64,000 nucleotides of DNA, from contig JADFUC010001745.1 of the NCBI GenBank assembly GCA_019722365.1, positions 124,001-188,000 of the forward strand, in the 5' to 3' direction. Source of the DNA: Lithospermum erythrorhizon (lineage: Eukaryota; Streptophyta; Magnoliopsida; Boraginales; Boraginaceae). Shown here piece by piece: positions 50,029-62,700 of the stretch (the stretch's first letter is position 1; each line of letters starts with the position of its first letter). The notes beneath the pieces were generated by a model, which saw nothing but the letters and a program-made list of their open reading frames with translations, made no database searches and was not told the origin of the DNA. Made by a program: the position numbers and the translations under genes.

Positions 50029-50986
50029 GTTAATTTTAGAAATGATCCTAGTAATTGGGAGTCATTTGCAATTTGATTCCTATAAGTAAAACCGGCGCTC
50101 AAATGATTCCTGTAATTGGGTATCGGGTGCAAGTTGGTCCCTAAATAATTTTGGGAGCTACTTTTGGGTATAATTTGGTACTTTAGAGAATTATTGGGCA
50201 TAGATAAAAATTATTTTTACTACAATCCCTCTAAACCTGAGTTACTTTATAGACACTCAAATATAATTTTTTTTAGATGCGATAGTACTATTATGTCCCT
50301 CGATTTTTAATGGTAGTGTTTGAAAAAAATTTAAGTAGGGATAAAATAGTCATTTTGCATTCTTTTATTTACTACTATCTAGGACCTTCAAGTTATCCCC
50401 ACCCCTAATTCGAAACCCCAATTACCATCAACCCCAACCACCACCACCGTTCCACCACCTCCATCACCATAAACCTCAATTCTATGGTGAAGATTTGAAG
50501 CTCTTGCAACTGTCAATATCATTTGGGATTTATCCAGTAAACTTATTTGAGGAAAGACCATCAAATAAAATCCAATTTGAAAAAAAATCAAACACCTCGA
50601 TAATGGGGGTGGGGGTAACTTGAAGGTCCTAAGGAGTAATAAATAAAAGAATGCAAAATGATTATTTTATCCATGACCTACTTAAAATTTCCTCAAAGAC
50701 TACCATTAAAAATCGAGGGACATAATAGTACCTTCACATCTAAAAAGCAATATTTGAGTGTCTATAAAGCAACTCGGGTTTAGTGGATTGCCGCAAAAAT
50801 AATTTTTACTTATGCCTAATAATTCTCTAAAATATCAAATTAGTCCCAAAAGTTGCTCCCAAAATTGTTTAGGGACCAATTTGTACCCCGATACTCAATT
50901 ACAGGGACCATTTGCGCACCGGTTCCACTTATAGAGACCAAATCACAAATGACCTCCAATTACTAGGACCATTTCGGCAATTGAAC
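50029..50986. mobile_element. Long inverted-repeat element, MULE-like
   Basis: A 958-bp unit whose two arms of about 370-390 bp (50029-50400 and 50600-50986) are inverted copies of high similarity. The outer ends read GTTAATTTTAGAAATGATCC and, inverted, GTTCAATTGCCGAAATGGTCC. Matching inner blocks include 'cctagtaattgg', 'gggagc(t/a)acttttggg' and 'gtccctcgatttttaatggt'. The ~200-bp centre is CCA/ACC-rich. A transcript would fold into a long hairpin. No transposase and no certain target duplication were found. Confidence 0.8.
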
Positions 50987-53900
50987 ATCTCGTATTTTAT
51001 TTTTGTTACTCTTTCTTAATATATAATGAGAAATCATTTGAAAGGACTGAGTTAAGATGGTTCAACCTTGGTTCAGTTAAACCACTGAATATGGTAATAG
51101 CTTAGTTGGTAAGTTTGTTTTAAATTAGTCCACAAGTCCATGATCAAACCTTTGAAGATATATTTCTTTTTTTGCCTTCATTCATGTTTTATTGCTTTAA
51201 TAAAACAATGTAAAAAAGATCATATTGGAGAAAAGAATCACCAAATACATACTAACATTTGTCATGGTATTATACTTGTCGACTTTCATGACATATTAAG
51301 ATGTTAATAAAGGTAAATATATGGTAGAAGATTTGCATGCAAAGTTGATTATGGAAAGATTTATTAAGTATATTTCCTTGTTTGATTTCAGGTGTTATAT
51401 TTTATTTTCAGTTTTACTCCTTAACGCATAGTAGGGATACAACAGGGGGCTACTTAGACTAAGTATTATATATCGAAGTTCAAGTAGATAATTGGTATCT
51501 GTTTGTTAAATCTCTCATAAGAATCATATTCTAGATTTTATCTAGAGAATAACCAATAATAATTTTTTTTATTGCTAGCTCAGTTGGTATAGAAACACTC
51601 TTAGGACATCATGTTCGAATTCTCCCTTTCATTTTCATTCTGATTCCGTCTCTGCCCTTAAGGACACACGTTAGAAAAACCGTATACTTATTTATATATA
51701 AAATAATATCAACATTTGTCATAGTATTATTACTATTATACTTATTTATATATATATAAAAAAATTAATGTATATTTTAAATCAATACCCAAATGAAGCT
51801 AGATCCACCACAATCACTGTTATTAATAAGACCACGAATTTATATGCTCCGTAGATCATGTATTGCTTCCCATTGACGATTCATTAACAAATTGGTTTAG
51901 CCGCCCAAGCTATAGAGAGCCGTTATTCATGTTCTTAATTAAAATACTTACAATTATCTTAACACCAGTTGAGACTAATTTTGTATGCATTAATCAATAT
52001 GAACGTGCCATCATATCCTCTTAATTCTATTATTTGTATTGACAATTAATTGCATTGAAGAAAGAAGCCCGACCAATTAGAGATTCATTTATACTTCTCT
52101 CTTTTGTTAACTACTAAACAGCAATAGAAAACTACATTATTATTGTATATTAAATAAAGTTGATTATCTTGTTTCAATTTTAGTCAACTCTTTACCTCCT
52201 TGCTTTCGTGCACATGACGATAGTACTGAATCTGTACGTACTCAATAAGAGTTGACCAACGTTTTTGAACCATATATGTAATTTTTTTTAAATCTACGAT
52301 CGATATTCATTCATAAACCGTGAAATTACTACATATACAATCAATTGTAGATACATAAACATAAAACGAAATTGAAGTATTTCCCCTATAAATAACTAAT
52401 CGATTATGATCCTGGGATAGATTACAAACGAAAATCTATACCAGTTAAAATATAATAATTATCAGAATCTAACTCTATTAATCCAATTGCCGCACGTGTT
52501 CAAGCCTCGAATGCCTTCATTGCTGAACATCTCAATCCTATACTTTTCAAACCACTTTCTCGTGAAAGACGCACAGATACTGGGTAAATTATATCCATAA
52601 GATGCTTTCAATGCATACCAGTTAAATCAAAACAAATACCAATCTTATTAAAGAATGGAGAAAAAATATAAAAAATGTGTAAAGAAAATTAAAAATAAAA
52701 TAAGAAAAGGGTAATAATAACCATTAAAATGGTAGTTATTCTACCCTAGAAAATTATCTTGAAAAATAAGATGAAAGAGTTGTATAAATGTCATTTGACT
52801 ATAACCATATATGTAAAACAATTAAGAATTTTTTTTGGGTAATTAATTAAGATTTTAAATCATTAATACAAAATTGCAATCGCTGTCGGAAAATATTGGT
52901 CATCGCCATTTCTCTTATATTAAAAAATATTTCCGCCCAATTTACTTACATCACGTATAAAAATTTATCTTTTTTTTTACTTGATCATATATGAATTCAA
53001 CGAATCCTTTACGATTTATCTTTCCACATTTTTCCCTTAATAAAATATTTTTGATTCATGACACTAAAGATTTTTCGATAAAGACTTTTTTAAGATATAT
53101 TGCTATTAATCAAATCCTTAATAAAATACTTTTTATCTTCATGATTAAGTAAATTGAAACGGAGGGAGTAACATACTTTCAACTACTCTAACAAGTTGAA
53201 TCATATAAAACTTTAATTTGAGATCTTTGATTTGAGTCGATCTTTTACCAATAGAGGTAGCGGAAACAAACTAATCGAATCGTGTTTCTAACTTAATATA
53301 ACCGAATATTTTTTTTTTCATACTTATTCGAATTTGGATTGGTATTCGATACGAATGTTAAAGTTTCGTTCGTATTCGAGAGGATACGCTATTTGGATTT
53401 GGAATTTAATATTCGAGATGTAACTCAAATTCGAATATTCGCTTTGGACTGATATCTCACACTATTTGATTCGGATTCAATTAGTTAATATTCAAATTCG
53501 AATATAATTATTCCTATTCAAATGGATTAAAATAATAAAATTCAAAATATTAAGGAGTACAATTCACTACTACTACATGATTGAAAATACATAGTACTCT
53601 ATTCAAACACAACCTCCAAAAATCAACATCAAAAGTATAATCTCAAAGCATAATCAGTGTTCAATTTTCTCATTAACAAAACAAAAATTCGGATATATAT
53701 CAGTTCAAGATTAAGAAAAAAACATTTAATAACAAGTCAAAACTATACCAATAAGTTCCAATTGAGAATAGGAAAATACTTTTTGCACCAAAACAAAATT
53801 CTCCTACACCAGAAAATTGAATGAATGTACAATAATACCTTTTAATATAAATAGTTATAATGAATAACATTTTCATTCATTATATTGCAATTTCAATTTA

Positions 53901-55384
53901 TCTCTTGAAGATTCTCTCTAAATAAACTCTAACTAGTATGTAATTTTATTCAATTTCAATAAATCAACAATTAAAATAAAAATTGAATAATATTTTAGAG
54001 ATGGAGGAAGTATTTTATTATGAATTGAATTATTTATTGAAGCTGAATCAACTAAAAATTGAAATAGTTTGTTGTGTTTGTTGACTTTTCGAATCAACCA
54101 AGCGATGCTCGTCATGACAATGAGACAAAAGCATTGTATTCTTTGTTATATATGAGCAGCTGTAGCATTCCGTATATAATGCGGTAAGAAGGAATTATGG
54201 CCAATTTCATAGGAAGCGGGAATATTGGAGTTTCCACAGGTTACAATGAAGTAGTTCTCTTAAATTATTTAGGAATATTAATTAATCTATCATTGGTTTG
54301 ATATATTTTAATTGGAGAAAGTAACGAATTAGGGTATGGCGTTTAGATGCTTTTTGAAGAACACAGGGAGTATAGAGTAGTTTTGGGAAAAAATGAAATT
54401 TATGATTTCTAGTTTTTATATAAAGGGTAAAAAAGTCCAAATCGGTGTGGAGAGTTTTGTTTTGGTGCGTAAAGTATTTCCCTTGAGAATATTTATTCGA
54501 AATTTAAAAGTAAAACTGACAAATACAGATAATATTTTTGGCCCGTTCCGACTCGTTGATATGGTGATAAATTAATAATTGGTGCTTTTCCGTTATTTTT
54601 TAAATTTATTTAGCAGCGGTTATATCTTATTGAACTTTCGTTCCTTTTTCATATCAGCTACTTGAGTAGAAATCGATAATAAATTAATCTTTAAAGGACG
54701 TTGAGTTAAAATTAAATGTAAGTATATTTTACAAAATTAATTAAATAAATTATTAAATAGAGCATTCATTTAAAATTAGATTTGACGGACATTTCATAGT
54801 AGTATTACTCATAATTTAAAAGTAACAACTGATTATTATGTATATAGGCCATTTCAATGAATCTTTTCAATAATACTCGAATTGTGCATATGAGACAAAG
54901 AACCCCTATAAGTATTAGACAAGTACATAATCATTAATAATTTCAATTTGTGAGTTAACTCATTGCAAGTGTAATTTGTAACAAATTAAAATCTCTGTTC
55001 AATGAGTTTTCTTGCAGGACTTGATAATTGGCAATTGTCCATGCGGATCAACTTCCTTCTTTTTTGCCACCCCTTCACTTCCACTTTTTTATGCCACCGA
55101 TTTTATTTTAATAAATTTGTCATAAGAACAAAGAAATTGTTAAATTTAATTTTTAGTAATCAAAATTAAAAACTTTGAGATCTTAAATTCTTAATTAACA
55201 CATGCACATGAATTTCATTTAAGACATTTCAATAGTAGTAATTAAAATATGTCGAAAATGGTATCTTTTAATTAATACAGTATATATTTTCAGCAAATAT
55301 CATATAATATATATACATATTGAATTTAAATTTAAAAATCAACCGGTAAATGACTAATTTCATAGTTTTTAAAGCGAAAGGGAG
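50987..55384. other. Gene-free stretch with SINE fragments and MITE ends
   Basis: Contains a probable SINE at 51571-51670, a weaker A-box/B-box pair at 51098-51150 (TAGCTTAGTTGG ... GATCAAACC), and a Stowaway-type right end GGAGGGAGTA near 53161. A region of TTCGAAT/ATTCGAA motifs lies at 53280-53520. No gene was recognised. Confidence 0.45.
51571..51670 (+). mobile_element. tRNA-derived SINE fragment
   Basis: It carries a near-perfect pol III A box TAGCTCAGTTGG (51576-51587) and a B box GTTCGAATTC (51613-51622), 25 bases apart. It cannot be a functional tRNA: no acceptor-stem pairing or anticodon arm is evident. A target duplication was not identified. Confidence 0.6.
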
Positions 55385-55800
55385 TTCGTAGAGTTGTTAT
55401 GAGCGAGCCGAGCCGAATGGAGAATTTTTGCTCGGCTGGATTGTTTATTTCATAAATAGAAACTCAGAAATTATTTCCTTGTCATCTAATTTCAAATTTT
55501 AAAGGGATAGAGTGCACAAAAAATAATAGAAATGAACATTAATAAATAAATTGGACCTTGACATTAACTAGATTATAACAAAAAAATTCATCATAACATC
55601 TTGATCATTGACAATAAACTCAAATCATCAAAAAATTAGAGTATTGGTTTTATACTTTTATTTAAATGTCTGATAATAATCGTATAGCAGAAATTTCTGC
55701 AATAAACTGCTTTGAGTTGTCTCGCTGACAGCGAGCGGAAGGCCGGCTCGGCTTCGACTTCATTATAGACCGGCGAGCGAGCCCGGCTTACGTACTTCGG
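55385..55800. repeat. GAGCCGAGCC-type repeat pair
   Basis: The left part (55396-55440) has GAGCGAGCCGAGCCGAATGG and GCTCGGCTGG. The right part (55725-55795) has GGCCGGCTCGGCTTCGACTT and GGCGAGCGAGCCCGGCTT. These GC-rich blocks in AT-rich DNA look like the two ends of a transposon, about 400 bp apart, with partly inverse content. Confidence 0.5.
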
Positions 55801-55989
55801 TTAAAATTTCGATTCGTGCGGCTTTAGAGTTACATAAGTAATGTCCAAACGAGTAATCTAATTTTTTTTATGAGTTAATGGTAAAAGCGTCGTCATGTTC
55901 GAATATTATCGTCGATATTACATGAAGTTAGCGTCGCTTGTCGATCGCTTATCTTTAAAAATGTCACCAGTCGATTAATTACGTTAATT

Positions 55990-57060
55990 AAGCTCACCAT
56001 TAAATATTTTTTAGTAAGGATTTTTGAACAATAAAATAACATAGAAAATTAAAATATCCCCGAACCCTCTTCCCCAAGCCAACTTGGAGGTTCCCTCACC
56101 TAAGACTACCAGCCCTCCACCATAATCATCATCAACATCGACCATTACCATGCCACCACCGCCCTTCATCGCCACTACTGCCATCACCATTACCATACCC
56201 ACCACTGAACAACCTCACCACCAGAAATCAAATATCAAAACATTCAAAAAAGTTATATGAACTGTTTTTGAACAACAACAGACTAAAAATTGCAACTTTA
56301 TCTAGAAAGAATCCAACAATCCAAAATTAGAGAAGTTGCCTAACTCCCAAATGCAAATATAGTTCATTTTCTAGATTTTGGATCTTTTTGGATTTTGGGG
56401 TACCAAAAAAATCACTGAACAAAATTCCAAATCGCAAATGCAAACTTTATGGGTGATAATGGAACATTGTAAATCAGAGAACGGATTTTGGGATTTTTTG
56501 GGGTACTATATTTACATTTGACAAAGTTGAATTTTGAGTTGCCAAAAAATCCTTGAACAAAGAACCCCAACATCCAAAAAGGCCCAACTCCCACATGCAA
56601 AAAAACAAACTCAATAATAAAAAGGAGAAATTCTTGAAAATCAGAGAATGATGAATTTGTTTAGAAATATTAAGATTGAACCTCATGTTATTGATTTGAG
56701 CATTGTATGTTCTTTTTAGTTGGTGATTTCATTTTAGTATTTTCAAGAAATGGGGCTGAAATGGTGGTGGTAGTTGTTGAGGTTGAGGTTTGGGGTGCGG
56801 TGGAGGTGGTTGTTGGTTATGAAGGTGGTGGGTGGTGGTGGTTATTGGGGATGGATTGATGGTGATGAAGATGGGGTTGGGAGGGGTGGGGGTGGTGGCC
56901 GGGGTGCTGTTCTTGGTGTAACCGATTGGGGGAGGGGTGGGGGTTTCGAATTTCTATTTTTTTTATTAATTATTTATAAATGTGCTTCAAAATACCCACA
57001 AAAAGAATCACGCATCCAGTACATTGATCGAATTAACAGAAGCTTAACAAGAATTTTTTG
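55990..57060. mobile_element. Inverted-repeat element with CCA-rich/GGT-rich arms
   Basis: The left arm (about 56050-56225) is C/A-rich, with runs of ACC/CCA. The right arm (about 56750-56955) is G/T-rich with GGTGGTGG runs, so the arms are loosely inverse. Outer sequences (ATTTTTTAGTAAGGATTTTTGAA and, inverted, TTTTTGTGGGTATTTTGAA) also resemble each other. The open frames here are Gly/Val/Met-rich by-products of the composition. The CCA-rich part resembles the centre of the 50-kb element. Confidence 0.55.
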
Positions 57061-58291
57061 CGGCGGGATAAAACTAATATTTTTCCATCTGGTGATCGTG
57101 ATACGTTTGAAATATAAATGATCGTGATAATATATTTTATTATTAAAGATTCAAACTGCTACAACTTAAACACCAAAACCATTGCTCAAGTGGGATGTGA
57201 GAATCTAGAAACAAGAGCAAACTAGCCAAAAAAAGAAGTGCACCTTTAATTTCCGTCTAGTTTCAAGCTCCACCTTCTTTGTCTATAGAAAGGTTTTTTA
57301 TTAGATTGAAACTGGGGCAGGAGGAAGCCAGCCATCCTCCATAAATATATACATGATAATTTATATCTCAATTATTCGTATTTATTTGAATGATTTATTT
57401 GGTATTTCAATTTTAATTTTAAGTGTTGTTGCATAACACTTAGCCGATGTCTTATTTTCATGTTTTCCGATCACATCCCTTCATTATATTTTTGTGAAAA
57501 TCACATACAAGCTCTAAAAGTATATATTTTCTTCTTATGTCTACAAACTATCATTTTGCCCTCTTAAATTTTAATGCACATGAATTTAAAATAATGTCGA
57601 AAATTCAAAACTGTTCATAGCCTCATTGCTCAATTAAATTAGTGTGTCGTCTTTCAGCTCTATCTAACATATTGTCTTCTTCTATCCTAAACACTTTAAA
57701 ATAATGTTATATTCTAAATCCAAGTTGTACTTTTACTTTTAGAATCCAAAATTTTAAAGACCAATGAAATAAGGAGTATTATATTTACACTCTTATAAAA
57801 TAAAATAGGTGAGCTAATGTAGTTCGTATACATTGGAAAATTATCAAAAATGTCGGTACGTCTGTCCAATAATAGTTTTTAATTAGTACATACATACAAC
57901 TTCCATGATGTTCACTTTATTTTCTTAGATTATAATTTCTAAACGAGTCTGGCTCGTATTTTTTACTTTGGATGAAAAATTCTCATATTCTAAGTTAAGA
58001 TATCGTCTGTTAAAGGGTTGGGTTGTCATGAGGTTCCGATTGGTGGCGGTTTGATAAATCAAGCAGTAATAAATTGTCTTGGCTTGACAGCTAAATGACA
58101 TGACACGTGTATTATTTATACTTCTAAAATTAACTTATAAAAAATTTAAACAATATACATATCATGATATTAAGAAAGGCGAGGATAACATAATAAAAGA
58201 GTCACACAAGTAAATATAACAAACCATCCCTAAGTATAAAGCTCACAAAGTTGCGTGCAAAGTAAGACACTTGATCGGGAGTCCTAAGGTG
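57061..58291. other. Gene-free stretch
   Basis: No gene or clear element boundary was seen between the inverted-repeat element and the copia element. Confidence 0.45.
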
Positions 58292-58774
58292 TGTTATATT
58301 TTAGGCAACATTTTGATACACTATGTTAAGAACATTACACTTGTTTTGTTTTTAATTGTTAAATAATTTTATAAAAAAAAAGACACATAAGAATTATCCA
58401 AAGTCCATCTATCACCTTTAAGAAAATACACACTCTGTTGTAAATGTGGCCTTGAAATGTTGAATGTAAAATGAATAGTAATAGAATATTTGAATAGTAA
58501 AGGTAATTTTGTGAGCTCATCACACTTTCCGAATTTCTTACATAATAAATTACCAAAAAACTTTCAAGATAGAACATATATCATTGAGTACTTTGTGAGT
58601 TAGTTTGAAGTAGTTTGATATAGGTTTCTGACACGTTATCGGCCTGCGATCGTCTTTATGATAGCTAACTTTACTATTAGGTATATTATATATCTTTATC
58701 GACTTTGATATTTATTTTGTTATATGTTTTACACTTATTATAGATAGTAAATGATATCAATAATTAGGCGGATA

Positions 58775-58960
58775 TTATTATTTATGTTTACTTGTTATGA
58801 TATTTTATATGTCAGTATTCTATAACTTGAGGCTATTATGAATGGCAGTACATATGTCAAGTATATAAGTTTATTATTATTTATGTTTACCCTGTTATGA
58901 ATGGCGGCTATATGTCAAGTATTCTATAATTAGAGCCTAATATAGATAGCTGGTATGTAT
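58775..58960. repeat. Imperfect tandem repeats in the copia leader
   Basis: The block 'ttattatttatgttta(c)c(t)tgttatga ... atatgtcaagtat' recurs about every 90 bases (58780, 58870), with a third, weaker copy to about 58985. 'atgaatggc(a/g)' is shared. Confidence 0.6.
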
Positions 58961-59777
58961 CCAAGTACATAATTAGGAAGCGTTTATTATTTATTATTGT
59001 CGTTGTTTATTTCTTAACATTATTATGAGCGTAAAATCGAGTGCTCCTTGAAATAAGCATGGTTAACACGAGTGGAGAGTTAAATGTATCGTGTTTATTC
59101 TTTATAAGCTTAATGGAGGTATAAAAGCCCAGCTTATTTTATTATGTATTGTGTCCACATATTTTTATTTGTTATTGGTATGAATTATTTGTTTATAATC
59201 ATATGTATTCACATTATCATATGTGTTCATTTATCGTATGATCATGCATTATATGCGTTAACTTATTCACGTCGTATTTCTGTGGCAAATATTTTTCCTT
59301 CCCGTTTTTAACGGTAATGAGCAGTAAAATTAACTTTTCTATCATAAACGATTAAGTAGCAATGATAAAAGCGGTAATAATAACGGACAACACCGAAAGA
59401 AATTTCACCACATAAATACTTCGTTCCGCTTCAGCGTTTCTAAACATCTTTCTCGAAGTGTTGTAAAAGCAGTCCTTGATGGCAAAATATTTTCTAGTGT
59501 TTGTGACCATTTATAATGGCCTTCTATAACTTTCATAATGGGTTTTATTAAATTGAAGAGATAGGTAAGGGAGATAGCGGCATTTTTTGGTAATTAGTAT
59601 TTTACCCGTTTCTAATCTTAGCTTAGATTGTTTATTTTTGTTTAGATAGAGATTTTCATGAAGTGAACATGGTATTTGTAATTGAATAAGATTGCGATAT
59701 ATGTATTGAATGCGAGAATGTAATATTTAATAAAATGTCATTTCGTATTGATTAGTTTGTTTTGTGATTTAGATACA

Positions 59778-62700
59778 ATGTCGACTAAAAATTTCGAAAC
59801 ATTCATAAACCTCAGAAAGGAGACAACTTCGTATCTTGGGCAAACAAAGTTATAAAAGATATCTCGGATGTAAGGGGCAGAAAAAAAATTCTACTTGGAA
59901 TAGATAGTACTTAAACATGAAATGATTGAAAGAAAGAAAAAAGCGGAGAAGAAAGAACTATACATGAAAAATCTAAAGCAGCCAAGACTAATGATGGATG
60001 CATGCCGTGATGCTCTGCAATTAGAATATCTGAATGTAGAGAGGGATCCACAAGTTCTTATGGGAAGAACTCAAGAAGATTTGGGATACCCGAGGGAAGT
60101 TCTTTGCTGCGGCCGATCGATGAATGGAACAAGCGAGGTTCGAGAGCTTTAAAAGTGTTATTGATTCTGACTACACTTATTTAAATTGTATCACCAATTA
60201 GAATATTGTGGTAAAATTGTAACGAAGGAAAAATGAAAAACATTTCAGCTTCATGCGTATGAATATTGTTAAGAACAATATAGAATGAGAATATAAAAAT
60301 ATTAGGAGTGGTATTTGCCACTTTTGATGGCGAGAGAAAAAGAATAATGAAGTCTTATTTGAAAAACCATCGATTCACGCCCAGCTGGGACAATGGCATT
60401 TCAGTAAATCACAGCGACTTTTAAATTCGTGGTGGTTATGATCGATTAGGAGGTCGGTAGTGGTGAGTCGTAGTAATTTTAAATTGGTCTAGAATTCGTG
60501 GGCGTGGTTTCGTGAATTATAGTAATTTCTAAAATTACCCAATCGACAAGAAAAGGGTAAGAAAATCCAAGAAGGGTTCGTTGAAAAATAATGACAATTT
60601 GTGTGTATTCTGAGATGCGGAAGAAAGGTCATTGGTCTAGAGGCGTGTAGAGCAGGAATATCTTTAAAAGATATAAAGCATCTGTAGAAGAAAGAAATGG
60701 AAAAAGAAAGGAAGTCGATTTAATGAACATGAACACGAGGATGACTACTACGTATATCTTGGTATGAGGCTTGATAGAGCAAATGAAATGAACTTAGACT
60801 AATTGATATGATGAACTACTTTATGTTTGAATAATGTGTGATGAATAATCTTCGTATTATTACGTATGTGTGACTTTGGTATGTAATGTTTCTTTATATC
60901 TATGAAATAATAATGTTGATTACATGTTGTGTTAATTTACTCTACTCTTAAGTCTTATATCATTACATGTTTCAAAGAAGGCTTAACACATGAGCACAGT
61001 GCCGGAGACATTTGCATCACAGACGATTGGAGCAGCCAAATCACCGAAAGGCATATTTTCGCGGCATCGATCTGCAGCGATAATTAATACATTTCGGAGT
61101 CTGAGACTTGATTGGCAGAAGGTCCGGGTAATACCCGTGTTTATATTACCGATGGAACAAAATTTGTCATTAATGGCGCTTTGCTTATTCTCAAGTGAAA
61201 AAGAAACTTATTAAGTTTTAATGACATATATCGTCGAGGTATAATCTCAACGATAGCGAAGGTAATATGAAATACATCGTATTCTTCTAGTGTTTTTGGA
61301 GGAAAGAAAGAAAATAGAAACTACCAAAATTACCTTACGGATTCACATTCTGCTTTATATTCTTGAAATTGAATATAGCTTAGTAATAAAAAGAAGATCT
61401 AGCTATTCTTGTGGCGTGATCGTTTTAGGTCATCTGGCTCCTTGATGATAGAGAAAAATAATTGAAAGTCTGGCATGATCGTCCGCAGAAGGTTTAAAGA
61501 TTAATAGCGAACATGTGAAGCTTGTTCTCTAGGAAAATTAATAACTAGGCATGCTTACATACAAACTTCTACGGAATCCTGCGTTTCTTGAAGATTCAGG
61601 TGATATGTGGACTTATCCGTCGCAATGCGGACCGTTTAGGTATTTTATGGTGATAGAGTTGATGCATCGTAGATGGTCGCATGTTTGTTTATTGTCAGAG
61701 TCGAGGATATGGCATTTGCAAGATTTCTTGCTTTCGAATAATCAAATTAAGAGCACAATTTCACGATTATACTATAAAGAAAGTTAAACGACAATGTGGG
61801 TGAATTTACATCGAATCATTTAATAATTATTGCATGTCAATTGGAATTCTTATTGAACATCGCACATTCTACGTGTGCATACACAAAATGGTTTAGCGAA
61901 TCATTAATTAAAGCGTCTTGATATATTCTTTGAACCGTTGATAATGAGAACAAAATTACAGATTCTTATATGGGGTAAATGCGATTTTACATGCGCATCG
62001 TTAATCGTTTAAGACCAAGTGCTAATCATAAACATACTCCGTATCAACTGCGATTGGTCGAAACCGGATATTTCAATCCCAAAGATTTTTGGTTGTCTGA
62101 GTTTATGTGCGATAAGCTCCATACTTGAAAACAAAGATGGGACCCTCGAAAAGGAAGGTTGGGCATATATATGAGGTATAGTCGCCTGATGATAGATATC
62201 TTGAGCGGCTGCTTGGTGATGTTTTTGACGAGTTTGCAGTTATGCGATTTAACCGAAACATTTTTCCTCTTAGGAGAAAAGCAGTCGGAAAGAACGTAAT
62301 GGTATACCCGTCTTCTTTATGCTCCGGGACCCGTATAATAAATCATGGGAAGAAAATGTAAAGAAAATTGTGCGCTTACAAGGCTTAACAAATCAATTGC
62401 AGTTCGTTTGCGATATGAAAAGAGTGACAAGTCACGTATACTTGACTAATGTCTCGCTGCAAGTATTGAAATTCGAGAAGCAAAATGATGCTTAGCAGTA
62501 CATCGAGCACGCTGAAGCGTGGCGGCTTTGTGGGTTCTAAGGATAAAAATCACCGAAAGAAAGAATTCGAGAAAAGATTGATACGAATGATGGTCTTGAT
62601 AAGACACTAAATGATAATGATAAGCCGGGATAGAAAAAAGTGCTCTTGAAGAAGCAGAGATGATGAAAATAGAGATTATTATAATGGCTGAAAATAAGAA

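Noticed and set aside
51571..51650. tRNA gene suggested by A and B boxes
   Set aside because: No acceptor stem or anticodon arm can be drawn; it fits a SINE better.
56011..56205. Gly/Met/Val-rich open frame, and its counterpart at 56774-57121 on the plus strand
   Set aside because: Both come from GGT/CCA-biased arms of an inverted-repeat element; no signal peptide, domain or start context supports a glycine-rich protein gene.
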